Below, in pieces: positions 1 to 8,810 of a stretch of 64,000 nucleotides of DNA (position 1 is its first letter; each line of letters opens with the position of its first letter). The notes under the pieces are model-generated. The model had not been told where the DNA came from. It saw only the letters and a list, made by a program, of their open reading frames with translations, and did not search any database. The stretch is from JTS-RE37 sp041743975 (GTDB lineage: Bacteria; Bacteroidota; Bacteroidia; Flavobacteriales; Flavobacteriaceae). The position numbers and the translations under genes were made by a program. The DNA is taken from NCBI GenBank assembly GCA_041743975.1, contig JBGTLT010000069.1:66707-130706 (forward strand), in the 5' to 3' direction.

Positions 1-3000
1 GGGCATCCATCCTACCCAATTGGGTGCTTATTTCATCCACATTACCAACAATTAACAAATCCTTATAACCATCCTCATTAAAGTCGTCCACCGCAATGTC
101 CCATATTACGGAGGTCTGGGCTATGGGAGGTAATTTGTGGGATGTAAAATTACCGGATCCGTCATTTTCAAAATAGAGGCTGGCCAGCTCCACCACTTTT
201 TTCCGTGAAGCTGCTTCCAACGAATTCTTACCAAAGAGTTCAGCAACTGAAGCATTGGCAAAATCCTCATAGGAAAGGAATTGTTTATTTAAAAAGGGCA
301 TTTGTTTTGCGAGTTCATCTTTGGATGCAAAAGGGGTTTCGGTATGATTGTGGAAATAGGTAACAAGGGATTCCACTGTTCCATTGGAATCAAAATCCTT
401 TCGGTACAGGGAGACCGGTTTTTCCACGGTGGCCTGAAGCTTGCTGTTGAGGCCCCAGTTACCGGCAACGAGATCCAGGTCACCATCCTGGTCAAAATCA
501 TCCGCAACTATTGTATTCCACCAACCATGGGTGGCTTCAAGCCCGTTACCGGTCTGGCGTTCGAGCTTAGTGCCATCATTCAGGTAAATGGCAATGGGCA
601 TCCAATATCCAACAGCGATAAGATCCTTATACCCGTTCGCATCGAGATCAACCCAAATAAAATCCCTGACGTTCCCCAGGCTTTTAAAGTCTGGCGATAC
701 AGTTGCGGTAACATCTGTAAAGGATCCGGTCCCATCATTCCGGAACAGATACTGTTGCGGGGATTCGCCAAACTTCCAGGGCACCTGGTCCGAAGAAATG
801 GTAATATCCAGGTCACCATCATTATCTATATCAACAGCTGCTACTTTTGACGAATGGATGGCATTATTTGCAAATTGGGTCGTGTCTTTTTGATAGATTC
901 CCCCCTGGTTGATATACAATCTGGGGAGCAATGGCGTCCCATTGCGGAACTCATTGCCCCCGCTGACCACGAGGAGGTCCTGGCTCATATCACCGTTGGC
1001 ATCAAAAAAAACATGGGAAATATCTTCACTGATGGCATCTTTGGCAAACAGCTCCTCCTGTACACCTGAAAAAGCACCATTGGTTTCCTGGAGATACAGG
1101 GCTGAAGCTTGCCCCTTGGCGCCCCCGATAAACAGGTCATCCAGGCCATCATCATTTACATCACCCACTGAAATACCGGGGCCGTTATTGGAATTTGCAA
1201 AAGGGACCAACGGATCCCTGTTGAACTCCAGGGTAGCTGTCTCTTTATGGGCAAAGGGAATAAAAGCGGGAACAGCGGCAAGGTAATCTGCATTTGGCAT
1301 TTTGCTGTTTTGATAATAGTCACCTGTGGCGTTTTTGCTATCCAGTAACAGGCGTTGACCCGACCTTACATCCCGCAGGGTTTGAAATTTTCCGTTCGGC
1401 CAGACAACGCATACAGAATCGGCAGTTGTTTGTTCCCCCAAACCGAACAGGAGGGTGTTCGGAACAGCCGACAGATACCCCCGGGTGCTAAAATTTTCCT
1501 GGCTAAATACAGATCCCCCTTTATATACCAACACCCTGGCTCCAACGCCAAACGGGTTTTCCGCATCACCTTTGAAACCCAATTGCAGAAAATTATGGGC
1601 GGTAATTTTATCCTGGCGGTTTTCCATGACATACGCCTCCTCGTCTATATTATTGACCACAATATCCAGGTCCCCGTCATTGTCCAGATCGGCATAGGCA
1701 CACCCGTTGCTGAAGGAATTTTCAGGGGCGAGCCATTCGTTGGATACATTGGAAAAGGTAAGGTCGCCGTTATTCCTGAACATATAATTGGCAACTTTTT
1801 TTTGGGGCATTTCCCTGATAAAGGCCATATCTTCGGGCTTCATTCCATTTTCGATCCGCTTTTGGATGTTTTTATTCGCTATAAAATTGATATAATCCAT
1901 ATCATTGGTAGCACCTTTGATGCCATTCGAAACAAACAGGTCTTTGTACCCATCGTTGTCAAAATCTGCAATAAGGGGTCCCCAGGACCATTCCGTTGCT
2001 GAAATACCGGCAAGTTGCCCTATTTCACTGAAATTCCCCCCTCCCAGATTCAAATGGAGGGTGTTTTGCATATATTGAGGGGCATAACCGTTTCTGAGGT
2101 AATTGGCATAGGTGGAATACGGGTATTCCTGCCCTGAAGTTTTATAGGTTTTAAGGTCTTCCGGTAGCATATCCACTGATATGATATCATTTTTCCCATC
2201 ATTATTGATGTCCGCAATGTCATTCCCCATGGAGTAATGTGTGGTATGGCCTAATTTCCGGTCATCCGCTGAAATGACTTCAGTAAACGTCCCGTCCCCC
2301 TGATTGTGGTAGAGGTAGTCGTTCTCAAAAAAGTCATTCCCGACATAAATATCCGGATAGCCATCGTTATTGAGATCACTGATTGCAAGGCCAAGGCCGT
2401 AGCCGATCTTACCCTGGAATATCCCTGCACTTGCGGAGACATCTTCAAATCTGCCATTGTCATTTCGGTAGAGCCTGTCGCCTGAAAGTGCATCGGGTAC
2501 CTTTCGCTGGTCCCCTTTCCCGTATGTTCGGTTAGGGTGAACGGAATGGTTCATCAGGAACATATCCAGATCCCCATCCAGATCATAGTCGAAAAAAGCT
2601 GCCTGGGTGGAAAAACCCGAAAAATCGAGGTTATAGGCTGCTGCTGATTCGACGAAGACCGGGATGCCCTGTTTGTTAATACCCTGATTTACATACAGTA
2701 AGTTATGGCAATTTGCAGGGCCCAAATTTCCCACTTTGCAAATGTAAATGTCCAGCAGGCCATCGTGGTTAATATCCACGTGCGTCACCCCCGTAGTCCA
2801 ATTCCCCGTGTTATTGATATTTGATGCGAGGGTGGTGTCTTCAAACTTGAAATCCCCACGGTTGAGGTATATTTTATCTTCCCCCTGGTTGGATGTAAAA
2901 TAGAGGTCTGCAAGGCCGTCATTGTTAAAATCTGCGGCTGCTACCCCTGCGCCGTTATAGTAATACAGATATGTTAATATATTCAGTTCCGGGGTATTGG

Positions 3001-3127
3001 TAAGCGTATTTTTAAAATGGATGCCGGTAAACGATGCGGGAAGTTGCTTAAAGTTTATTTCCGGGTTGGTATCGCAGGCGGAAATGATCAGTAACAGTGT
3101 TAACAAAAGACCCCAAAACCTTATCAT
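1..3127 (-). CDS. FG-GAP/VCBS and ASPIC/UnbV repeat surface lipoprotein (3' end beyond window)
   Basis: An open frame runs uninterrupted from an ATG at 3127 to the window edge (at least 1042 codons). The start gives MIRFWGLLLTLLLIISACD, a signal peptide with lipobox ISAC, so the protein is a lipoprotein, probably surface exposed. Many Asp-rich calcium-type beta-propeller repeats are visible (DFNNDGLADL, DINHDGLLDI, DYDLDGDLDM, DLNNDGYPDI, DLDNDGDLDI and more). An ASPIC/UnbV domain (GVGARVLVYKGG, VWPNGKFQ) lies near residues 520-600. This is the CRTAC1-like VCBS family common beside SusC/SusD loci in Bacteroidota. The molecular role is not established; carbohydrate or protein binding at the surface is an inference. 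The family is usually about 1100-1200 aa, so little is missing. It is divergent from the symporter gene at 3355. Confidence 0.9.
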   Translation of the reverse strand, partial: MIRFWGLLLTLLLIISACDTNPEINFKQLPASFTGIHFKNTLTNTPELNILTYLYYYNGAGVAAADFNNDGLADLYFTSNQGEDKIYLNRGDFKFEDTTLASNINNTGNWTTGVTHVDINHDGLLDIYICKVGNLGPANCHNLLYVNQGINKQGIPVFVESAAAYNLDFSGFSTQAAFFDYDLDGDLDMFLMNHSVHPNRTYGKGDQRKVPDALSGDRLYRNDNGRFEDVSASAGIFQGKIGYGLGLAISDLNNDGYPDIYVGNDFFENDYLYHNQGDGTFTEVISADDRKLGHTTHYSMGNDIADINNDGKNDIISVDMLPEDLKTYKTSGQEYPYSTYANYLRNGYAPQYMQNTLHLNLGGGNFSEIGQLAGISATEWSWGPLIADFDNDGYKDLFVSNGIKGATNDMDYINFIANKNIQKRIENGMKPEDMAFIREMPQKKVANYMFRNNGDLTFSNVSNEWLAPENSFSNGCAYADLDNDGDLDIVVNNIDEEAYVMENRQDKITAHNFLQLGFKGDAENPFGVGARVLVYKGGSVFSQENFSTRGYLSAVPNTLLFGLGEQTTADSVCVVWPNGKFQTLRDVRSGQRLLLDSKNATGDYYQNSKMPNADYLAAVPAFIPFAHKETATLEFNRDPLVPFANSNNGPGISVGDVNDDGLDDLFIGGAKGQASALYLQETNGAFSGVQEELFAKDAISEDISHVFFDANGDMSQDLLVVSGGNEFRNGTPLLPRLYINQGGIYQKDTTQFANNAIHSSKVAAVDIDNDGDLDITISSDQVPWKFGESPQQYLFRNDGTGSFTDVTATVSPDFKSLGNVRDFIWVDLDANGYKDLIAVGYWMPIAIYLNDGTKLERQTGNGLEATHGWWNTIVADDFDQDGDLDLVAGNWGLNSKLQATVEKPVSLYRKDFDSNGTVESLVTYFHNHTETPFASKDELAKQMPFLNKQFLSYEDFANASVAELFGKNSLEAASRKKVVELASLYFENDGSGNFTSHKLPPIAQTSVIWDIAVDDFNEDGYKDLLIVGNVDEISTQLGRMDA

Positions 3128-3194
3128 TGCCTACTTCAGATAGGGGCACAAGATAAATAAACTTTCAGGAACCTGGAAGGGCCAGCGGGTTAAT

Positions 3195-3242
3195 CTTTCC
3201 TTAAACCAAAGGTCTGAACTTTCCTTAAACCAAAGGCCTGAA
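3195..3242. repeat. 24-bp tandem duplication upstream of the VCBS lipoprotein gene
   Basis: Two adjacent 24-bp copies (3195-3218 and 3219-3242) begin CTTTCCTTAAACCAAAGG and differ at one base. They lie in the 227-bp divergent spacer between the VCBS lipoprotein gene and the symporter gene. The location suggests duplicated regulatory DNA, but no known operator was recognised. Confidence 0.8.
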
Positions 3243-3354
3243 GAGGCTTTCCGCACCGTATGCCAGGTCCATTATGTTATTATTTATATCACACCACTGA
3301 TTTTCACAAATAATCCAATATATTTAGGGATAATATCAACCAAATTAATCTGAA

Positions 3355-5007
3355 ATGATAGGGATCATATCTTTTGTTGGCTTTACCTTATTGGTAGGCG
3401 TCATCGCCTATTTGTCCACACGAAAAACCGATGAATCTTCGGCAGATGGTTATTTTCTTGCCGGCCGAAGCCTGACGGCAGGCGTCATCGCAGGATCTCT
3501 TTTACTGACGAACTTATCTACCGAGCAAATAGTTGGACTTAATGGCAGTGCCTATACTGATGGGTTGTCTGTTATGGCTTGGGAGACCCTGGCTGCCATA
3601 GCAATGGTTGTGACTGCAATTTTCCTGCTGCCACGTTATTTAAAAGGGGGCTTAACAACCATTCCGCAATTTTTGTCGGAGCGATTTGACCTGGCTACGA
3701 AAACCATTACCTCCGCACTATTTCTTACCGGATATGTGGTCGTGCTGCTTCCGGTGATCCTCTATTCTGGTTCTGTATTTATCAGTGGAACCTTTAACGT
3801 CCCTGAGTTACTTGATGTTTCCTCAGACACTGCATTGGTCATCTGTATCTGGGCCATTGGGATTGTTGGATCCATCTATGCGGTATTCGGAGGATTAAAA
3901 GCTGTGGCAGTATCGGATAGTATCAATGCAATCGGACTGATTATAGGGGGGCTATTGATTCCTGTTTTTGGATTGATGGCCATTGGGGATGGCAGTGTTT
4001 TGGAAGGTCTCGATAATTTAATTTCAGCTAATCCGGAGAGATTTGATTCGACAGGTGAAACAGGACAGGAGGTTCCCTTTTCCACTATATTCACGGGAAT
4101 GATGCTGGTGCAGCTTTTTTATTGGGGAACCAACCAACAGATTATTCAACGTGCCCTTGGGGCAAAGAACCTGGCAGAAGGTCAAAAGGGATTGTTGCTG
4201 GCGTCATTTTTAAAGATTTTAGGGCCGATAATCCTTGTTTTACCGGGCATGATTGCCTATCATTATTTTGAGGGTGGTCTGGCAACCAGTGACCTGGCCT
4301 ATCCGGAACTGGTGCGTGCCGTATTACCCGGCCCCATGGTAGGATTTTTCGCTGCTGTTATTTTTGGTGCCATTTTAAGTTCCTTCAATAGTGTGCTGAA
4401 CAGTTCCGTCACGTTATTTGGTATAGATATTTACAAACAACACATACGAAAGGATGCCTCTGAGAAAACCGTTGTAAAATATGGTAAAATATTTGGGGTT
4501 TGCCTGGCCCTGGCATCTATGTTCATAGCACCGCTCATTAAAGATGCAGGGAGTTTATTTGCCTACCTCCAGGAGGTAAATGGGATTTATAGTATCCCGA
4601 TACTAACCATTATTGTGGTCGGTTACCTGACCAAGAGGGTCCCTGCTATCGCCGCGAAAATAGGGATATTGATGGGTTCCGGCCTTTATATTATCAGCCA
4701 GTTTCTAATCGGCCCCAACAGAGTTGCAAATGCCGTTGAAGCGGCCAAAGCCTCCGGAGTCACGGATGAGGAGGCTTTAAGACTGGTGGCGGCAGACGCT
4801 TACCCCCATTATTTGCATATCATGGCAATCCTGTTTTTACTGAATGCAGGGATTATGTTATTGATTGGTAAATTTTATCCCAGGGCCATTCCGTATGAAC
4901 AGCAATATACCCGGCAAGTTGAAATTACGCCTTACAAATATGTAAAGCAGGTTGGTATAGGTGTGGTGCTGACTGTGGTTTGTATTTACATTTATTTCGC
5001 GAAGTAG
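3355..5007 (+). CDS. Sodium:solute symporter (SSS family), probable sugar transporter
   Basis: The 550-aa polytopic membrane protein carries SSS-family hallmarks: an N-terminal helix followed by a polar segment (YFLAGRSLTAG), the unwound TM1-like region (LLLTNLSTEQIVGLNG), GGLKAVAVSD after the central helices, and about 13-14 hydrophobic segments. It should couple sodium entry to uptake of a small organic solute across the inner membrane. Its neighbours (xylA-xylB convergent downstream, susCD beyond) make a pentose or hexose substrate likely, but specificity cannot be read from sequence. The ATG at 3355 begins directly with the first hydrophobic helix (MIGIISFVGFTLLVG). Length is typical for SGLT-like members. 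No exact TAnnTTTG box was found upstream. Confidence 0.9.
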   Translation: MIGIISFVGFTLLVGVIAYLSTRKTDESSADGYFLAGRSLTAGVIAGSLLLTNLSTEQIVGLNGSAYTDGLSVMAWETLAAIAMVVTAIFLLPRYLKGGLTTIPQFLSERFDLATKTITSALFLTGYVVVLLPVILYSGSVFISGTFNVPELLDVSSDTALVICIWAIGIVGSIYAVFGGLKAVAVSDSINAIGLIIGGLLIPVFGLMAIGDGSVLEGLDNLISANPERFDSTGETGQEVPFSTIFTGMMLVQLFYWGTNQQIIQRALGAKNLAEGQKGLLLASFLKILGPIILVLPGMIAYHYFEGGLATSDLAYPELVRAVLPGPMVGFFAAVIFGAILSSFNSVLNSSVTLFGIDIYKQHIRKDASEKTVVKYGKIFGVCLALASMFIAPLIKDAGSLFAYLQEVNGIYSIPILTIIVVGYLTKRVPAIAAKIGILMGSGLYIISQFLIGPNRVANAVEAAKASGVTDEEALRLVAADAYPHYLHIMAILFLLNAGIMLLIGKFYPRAIPYEQQYTRQVEITPYKYVKQVGIGVVLTVVCIYIYFAK

Positions 5008-5011
5008 GGTG

Positions 5012-5042
5012 TTCCTTCACTTCGTTCAGGATAACAAAGGGG
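5012..5042. repeat. Single TTCAGGATGAC-family hairpin repeat after the symporter gene
   Basis: A copy of the CCTTCACTTCGTTCAGGAT unit (here followed by AACAAAGGGG) begins 5 bp after the symporter stop. The unit folds as an imperfect hairpin: ATCCT pairs with AGGAT and AC with GT around a TTC loop. Degenerate derivatives continue to about 5160 (GCGTTCAGGATGGCACAGG near 5083). The same family flanks the GIY-YIG gene. The following 300 bases hold only such repeat debris and no credible gene. Confidence 0.75.
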
Positions 5043-5208
5043 CGTTTTGTTCAGAAAGGCACAGGGGGTGCTGCGTTCAGGATGGCACAGGAGCGTTGCG
5101 TTCTCCGTTCACTACGATTTGGAAGACAAAGGGCAATAGACCCGCAATTGTCACCCCGACCGTAAGTGGGATCGGGATCCCTCTTCTGGTTGCTTATTAC
5201 CCCCATTG

Positions 5209-5312
5209 GATCCTTCACTTCGTTCAGGATGACAAGGGGGGGTATTGTTCAGGATGACAAGGGGGGGTATTGTTCAGGATGACAAAGGGGTGTGTTGTTC
5301 AGGATGACAAGA
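5209..5312. repeat. TTCAGGATGAC repeat array, 25-bp period, on the downstream side of the GIY-YIG gene
   Basis: Starts of TTCAGGATGAC fall at 5223, 5248, 5273 and 5298, an exact 25-bp period. The first copy is the full hairpin unit (TCCTTCACTTCG before it); the next three keep only the GTTCAGGATGACAAGG half. The G-rich spacer (5-7 G) is part of the unit. Identical repeat length with no unique spacers excludes a CRISPR array. The array sits 75 bp past the stop of the minus-strand GIY-YIG gene. Confidence 0.85.
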
Positions 5313-5386
5313 TGGACGCTTTATTCAGTTTCACAAAGAACATTTTAGGGTAAAGAATCGAGTAAAAACTCGTTATCGATATATTA

Positions 5387-5716
5387 TTATACTTCCTCAT
5401 CCTTATAAGGGAATAAATTATCCAAAATATTCATATTCGGATTAATGGTTCTGATCATTACGATTTTCTTTTCCCTTCGCCAGCCTTTTATTTCCTTCTC
5501 TCTTGCAATGGCATCATGTACCCAGGTAAATACTTCATAGTACAGAAGATGCCTGCAATTATATTTTGCCGCAAATGTTTTTTTACTAACAAGAATATTT
5601 TGCTTATGTTCAAAAAGCCTTCTGGCTAAATTATTGGTTATTCCTGTATAAAGGACAGACTTGTTCATATTAGTGATTATATAAACGTAATAGGTGTGAA
5701 AGCCGCCATTTCGCAT
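5387..5716 (-). CDS. Small GIY-YIG endonuclease-domain protein
   Basis: The 109-aa protein is a single GIY-YIG nuclease domain. It has the paired strands YYVYIITN and LYTGITNN (the GIY/YIG motif), the catalytic-type Arg in LARRLFEHK, and a downstream EKEIKGWRREKK segment with the metal-binding Glu. Family members cut DNA; this stand-alone UvrC-like/YhbQ-like class has no assigned cellular substrate. ATG 5716 (MRNGGFHTYYVY) is chosen. A GTG at 5770 would add 18 residues but lies inside the flanking repeat unit and looks spurious. Base composition is AT-rich compared with its neighbours. The gene lies between the convergent symporter and xylA genes, with repeat arrays on both sides, so it looks like an inserted module rather than part of the sugar locus. 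Confidence 0.85.
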   Translation of the reverse strand: MRNGGFHTYYVYIITNMNKSVLYTGITNNLARRLFEHKQNILVSKKTFAAKYNCRHLLYYEVFTWVHDAIAREKEIKGWRREKKIVMIRTINPNMNILDNLFPYKDEEV

Positions 5717-5760
5717 TTTTGAAAATAAGAAAAAATATAGTTTCTTCCTTGCAGTGGAAA

Positions 5761-5868
5761 GATCCTTCACTTCGTTCAGGATGACAAGGGGGCGTTCAGT
5801 CCTTCACTCCGTTCAGGATGACAAGGGGCGCGTTCAGTCCTTCACTTCGTTCAGGATGACAAGGGGGG
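5761..5868. repeat. TTCAGGATGAC hairpin array, 37/38-bp period, upstream of the GIY-YIG gene
   Basis: Three copies of the full unit CCTTCACTTCGTTCAGGATG (the second has CTCCG) have TTCAGGATGAC at 5775, 5812 and 5850, separated by GGGGGCGTTCAGT-type spacers. Orientation is the same as in the array at 5209-5312. The array ends 3 bp before the xylA stop codon. Read on the minus strand the units translate as HPERSEG-like peptides, a recurrent spurious translation, so no gene is called here. Confidence 0.85.
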
Positions 5869-5871
5869 ATT

Positions 5872-7197
5872 TTATAAATACTGATTGATAATATTCTCAA
5901 ACAGTTCCTGTTTCCCACTTTGAAGTTCAGGTTCCCCTTGTTCTTTGGCGATCTCATACAGATCTCCAAGATCCAGTTTTCCGTTTTCAAAGTCGCGCCC
6001 CTTCCCCCTATCATATGAGCTGTATCGTTTTTGGCGCAAGGATTTGTAGGGGGAGGAGGTGATGATGCGGTCAGCGATCAGGAGTGCTCGCGCAAAAATA
6101 TCAGCACCTCCTATGTGGGCGTGGAAGATGTCCTCCATATCTGTAGAATTCCTTCTTAATTTTGCATCAAAATTGATGCCCCCACCCTTGAGGCCACCTG
6201 CCTGTAAAAAGCTTAGCATGGCTTCGGTTACTTCATTGAGGTTATTGGGGAACTGATCCGTATCCCAACCGTTTTGATAATCCCCCCTGTTCGCATCGAT
6301 GCTGCCAAGCATCCCCTGCGCAGCCGCCACTTCTATTTCATGTTGCATGGTATGGCTTGCGAGGGTTGCATGGTTTACTTCAAGGTTCAGTTTAAAATCA
6401 TCCTGTAAACCATATTGGTGCAGGAACCCAATTACGGTAGCCGCATCAAAATCATATTGGTGTTTCATGGGCTCCATGGGTTTTGGTTCAATGAAGAAAT
6501 TTCCCTTAAATCCGTGGCTGCGTGCATAGTCCCTGGCGAGCCCCAAAAAGCGACCCATGTGGTCCAGTTCCCGTTTCAGGTCGGTGTTCAAAAGGGACAT
6601 ATAACCTTCCCTTCCCCCCCAAAACACGTAATTTTCACCATCCAGGGCCATTGTGGCATCCAGTGCCAGTTTGATCTGTGCACCCGCCCGTGCCAGCACC
6701 CTGAAATCAGGATTGGTACTGGCTCCGTTCATATACCGCGGATTGGAAAAACAGTTGGCTGTACCCCATAACAATTTTACACCGGAGGCAGCTTTTTTCT
6801 CTTTGAGGTAATCCACAATGGCGCCCAATCGCTTTTCCGATTCACTAAAAGTGGCTCCCTCCCGTACCAGGTCAAAATCGTGGAAACAAAAATATTCAAA
6901 GCCCAGCTTCGTGATAAACTCAAAAGCGGCATCAGCTTTTTCCCTTGCTGCATCCATGGCATCTGCAGGGAGGTCCCATGGAAAATTCTGGGTCCCCGGA
7001 CCAAATGGGTCGGCACCCACACCACAGAAGCTGTGCCAGTAGGCCACAGCAAACTTGAAATGTTCCTTCATGGGCTTACCGGCCACCACATGATCCGGAT
7101 TATAGTATTTAAAGGCCATCGGGTTGTCTGATTCCTTTCCTTCATAATTGATTTGACCAATTCCCTTGTAGTATTCTTTCTTTCCTGTAAGTATCAT
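5872..7197 (-). CDS. xylA: Xylose isomerase
   Basis: The 441-aa cytoplasmic enzyme interconverts D-xylose and D-xylulose (EC 5.3.1.5). The family fingerprint is complete: catalytic His106 and Asp109 in FCFHDFD, the substrate/metal segment LLWGTANCFSNPRYM, VFWGGREGY, Glu237 and Lys239 in FIEPKPMEP, LNLEVNHATLA, SIDANRGD and the metal Asp in INFDAKLRR. Length matches long-form (class II) xylose isomerases. ATG 7197 begins 1 bp after the xylB stop, so xylB-xylA form one transcript. The 3' end abuts the TTCAGGATGAC repeat array. Confidence 0.97.
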   Translation of the reverse strand: MILTGKKEYYKGIGQINYEGKESDNPMAFKYYNPDHVVAGKPMKEHFKFAVAYWHSFCGVGADPFGPGTQNFPWDLPADAMDAAREKADAAFEFITKLGFEYFCFHDFDLVREGATFSESEKRLGAIVDYLKEKKAASGVKLLWGTANCFSNPRYMNGASTNPDFRVLARAGAQIKLALDATMALDGENYVFWGGREGYMSLLNTDLKRELDHMGRFLGLARDYARSHGFKGNFFIEPKPMEPMKHQYDFDAATVIGFLHQYGLQDDFKLNLEVNHATLASHTMQHEIEVAAAQGMLGSIDANRGDYQNGWDTDQFPNNLNEVTEAMLSFLQAGGLKGGGINFDAKLRRNSTDMEDIFHAHIGGADIFARALLIADRIITSSPYKSLRQKRYSSYDRGKGRDFENGKLDLGDLYEIAKEQGEPELQSGKQELFENIINQYL

Positions 7198-7198
7198 A

Positions 7199-8683
7199 TT
7201 AGTTCTCTTTAAGCTTTAATTCAAGTTGTTTTTGCCATTTTTTGTACGCTATCTCATATGCATCCCTATCAGGGGAAGGGGAATAGGTTTTCACATAATC
7301 ATTGTCCATTATTTGTTTTCCGAATGCCTCGAAATCTGAATCGATCAATATACACGCCCTGGCTGCCCCGATCGCTCCTGTTGTATTGTAAATTTCAATA
7401 TCCTGCCCTATTAAGGTGGCCACTGTTTCGGCAAATATCGCGGAGCGGAAAAGGTTGTCGTTCCCTGCCCTGATAACCTTTGCGCCAATGCCATCAGACC
7501 GCAGTATTCCCATCCCATATACAAAGGAAAAGGCAATGCCTTCCAAAGCTGCCCTGCAAAGATGGGCCTTGCCATGATTATTTAGGTTTATAGAGCTTAT
7601 GTGGGTACCCAGGTCGAGGTTATTGAGCATACGTTCCGCACCATTGCCAAAGGGTAATATAGTAACTCCGTTCGAACCGATTGGCACCGATGCTGCAAGG
7701 GTGTTCATCTCCTCATAACCAGAAACGGCTAGATTGATAAGCAGCCAGCGGTATTGGATCCCCGCGCCGTTGATACACAGTAATTTTCCGATACGGGGGT
7801 TGGAAAGGGTATAATTGACGTGCGCAAAATTATTGACCCGGGAGCTTTCACGAACCGAAAGGTTATCTGTTACAGCATAGATGACCCCGGACGTGCCACC
7901 TGTGGCTGCAACCTCCCCCGGCTCAAAAACATTCAGGGACAAGGCATTGTTGGGTTGATCCCCGGCCCGGTATACAACAGGTGTTCCAATTGCCAACCCG
8001 GATTCATCCGAGCCTTTTTCAGACACCCTGGACTGAACTGAAAAAGTTCCCGTGATGTCAGGCAAATGCTTCTGCAGCAAGCCATAATGTTCCATCAGCC
8101 AGTCTGCAATCTCATTGGCCTTAAAATCCCAGAATATTCCTTCAGAAAGGCCGGATACTGTCGAGTTGATCGTACCGCTCAATTTGAATGCGATGTAATC
8201 CCCGGGCAGCATAAATTTATGGATGCGTTCAAATAGTTCGGGCTCGTTATCCTTTACCCATTTGAGTTTGGAGGCAGTAAAGTTTGCGGGCGAGTTTAAC
8301 AAGGTACCAGTGCACCGGTCGCAGCCCAGTTCCTCAAATGCCTTCTGGCCAATATCAACCGCCCTGCTATCACACCAGATAATGGCGTTGCGGAGTGGCT
8401 TGCCATCCGCGTCAACCACCACCAAACCATGCATCTGGTAGGAGATTCCAATACCGGTTATGGCCTCAGGACGGATTTTCCGTTCCACCAGGAGGGAGCG
8501 TGTAGCCGTACAAATATGCTGCCACCAGAGGTCAGGGTCCTGTTCTGCCCACCCGTTTTTCAGGGCCAGCATGCCCATTTCCTCAGCCGGTTCTGAAACT
8601 AAAGCCACCCGTTCGCCTGTGTCCGTTCTCACCAAAGCAGCCTTAATGGAGGAACTGCCGATATCGTAACCAATGTAATACAT
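7199..8683 (-). CDS. xylB: Xylulokinase (FGGY carbohydrate kinase)
   Basis: The 494-aa FGGY-family kinase phosphorylates D-xylulose to xylulose-5-phosphate. Visible features are the N-terminal phosphate-binding strand YYIGYDIGSSSIKAA, the substrate segment QMHGLVVVDADG with IIWCDSRA, the catalytic-type Asp in RAGDQPNNALS, and the ATP-binding ATGGTSGV and IRAGNDNLFRS segments. The adjacent xylA fixes the substrate as xylulose with good probability; sequence alone would allow another ketose. It starts 128 bp downstream of susD, beyond an intrinsic terminator, so it probably has its own promoter, although no clear -7 box was found. Confidence 0.92.
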   Translation of the reverse strand: MYYIGYDIGSSSIKAALVRTDTGERVALVSEPAEEMGMLALKNGWAEQDPDLWWQHICTATRSLLVERKIRPEAITGIGISYQMHGLVVVDADGKPLRNAIIWCDSRAVDIGQKAFEELGCDRCTGTLLNSPANFTASKLKWVKDNEPELFERIHKFMLPGDYIAFKLSGTINSTVSGLSEGIFWDFKANEIADWLMEHYGLLQKHLPDITGTFSVQSRVSEKGSDESGLAIGTPVVYRAGDQPNNALSLNVFEPGEVAATGGTSGVIYAVTDNLSVRESSRVNNFAHVNYTLSNPRIGKLLCINGAGIQYRWLLINLAVSGYEEMNTLAASVPIGSNGVTILPFGNGAERMLNNLDLGTHISSINLNNHGKAHLCRAALEGIAFSFVYGMGILRSDGIGAKVIRAGNDNLFRSAIFAETVATLIGQDIEIYNTTGAIGAARACILIDSDFEAFGKQIMDNDYVKTYSPSPDRDAYEIAYKKWQKQLELKLKEN

Positions 8684-8752
8684 GAGTTGGGTTGCTAAAG
8701 TTTGGAAGGATCAAGATATTGCTTTTAATTGTAGGCCACAACAATGGAAATG

Positions 8753-8783
8753 AAAAAAGCCCTGAAGGATTTACCATCAGGGC
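8753..8783 (-). terminator. Intrinsic terminator after susC-susD
   Basis: Read on the minus strand, GCCCTGA and TCAGGGC form a 7-bp stem (8759-8783) with an 11-base loop, followed by six T (8753-8758). It lies between the susD stop and the xylB start and should separate susCD transcription from xylBA. Confidence 0.75.
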
Positions 8784-8810
8784 TTCGATTAAACACTTAA
8801 AACTCAACTT

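Noticed and set aside
302..850. Plus-strand frames in 302-2002
   Set aside because: Antisense shadows of the FG-GAP lipoprotein gene, whose Asp-rich repeats leave other frames open.
5009..5257. Frames after the symporter stop (4980-5165, 5009-5257)
   Set aside because: They consist of translated TTCAGGATGAC repeats.
5209..5312. Possible CRISPR array
   Set aside because: Units are identical throughout with only a G run between them; there are no unique spacers and no cas genes.
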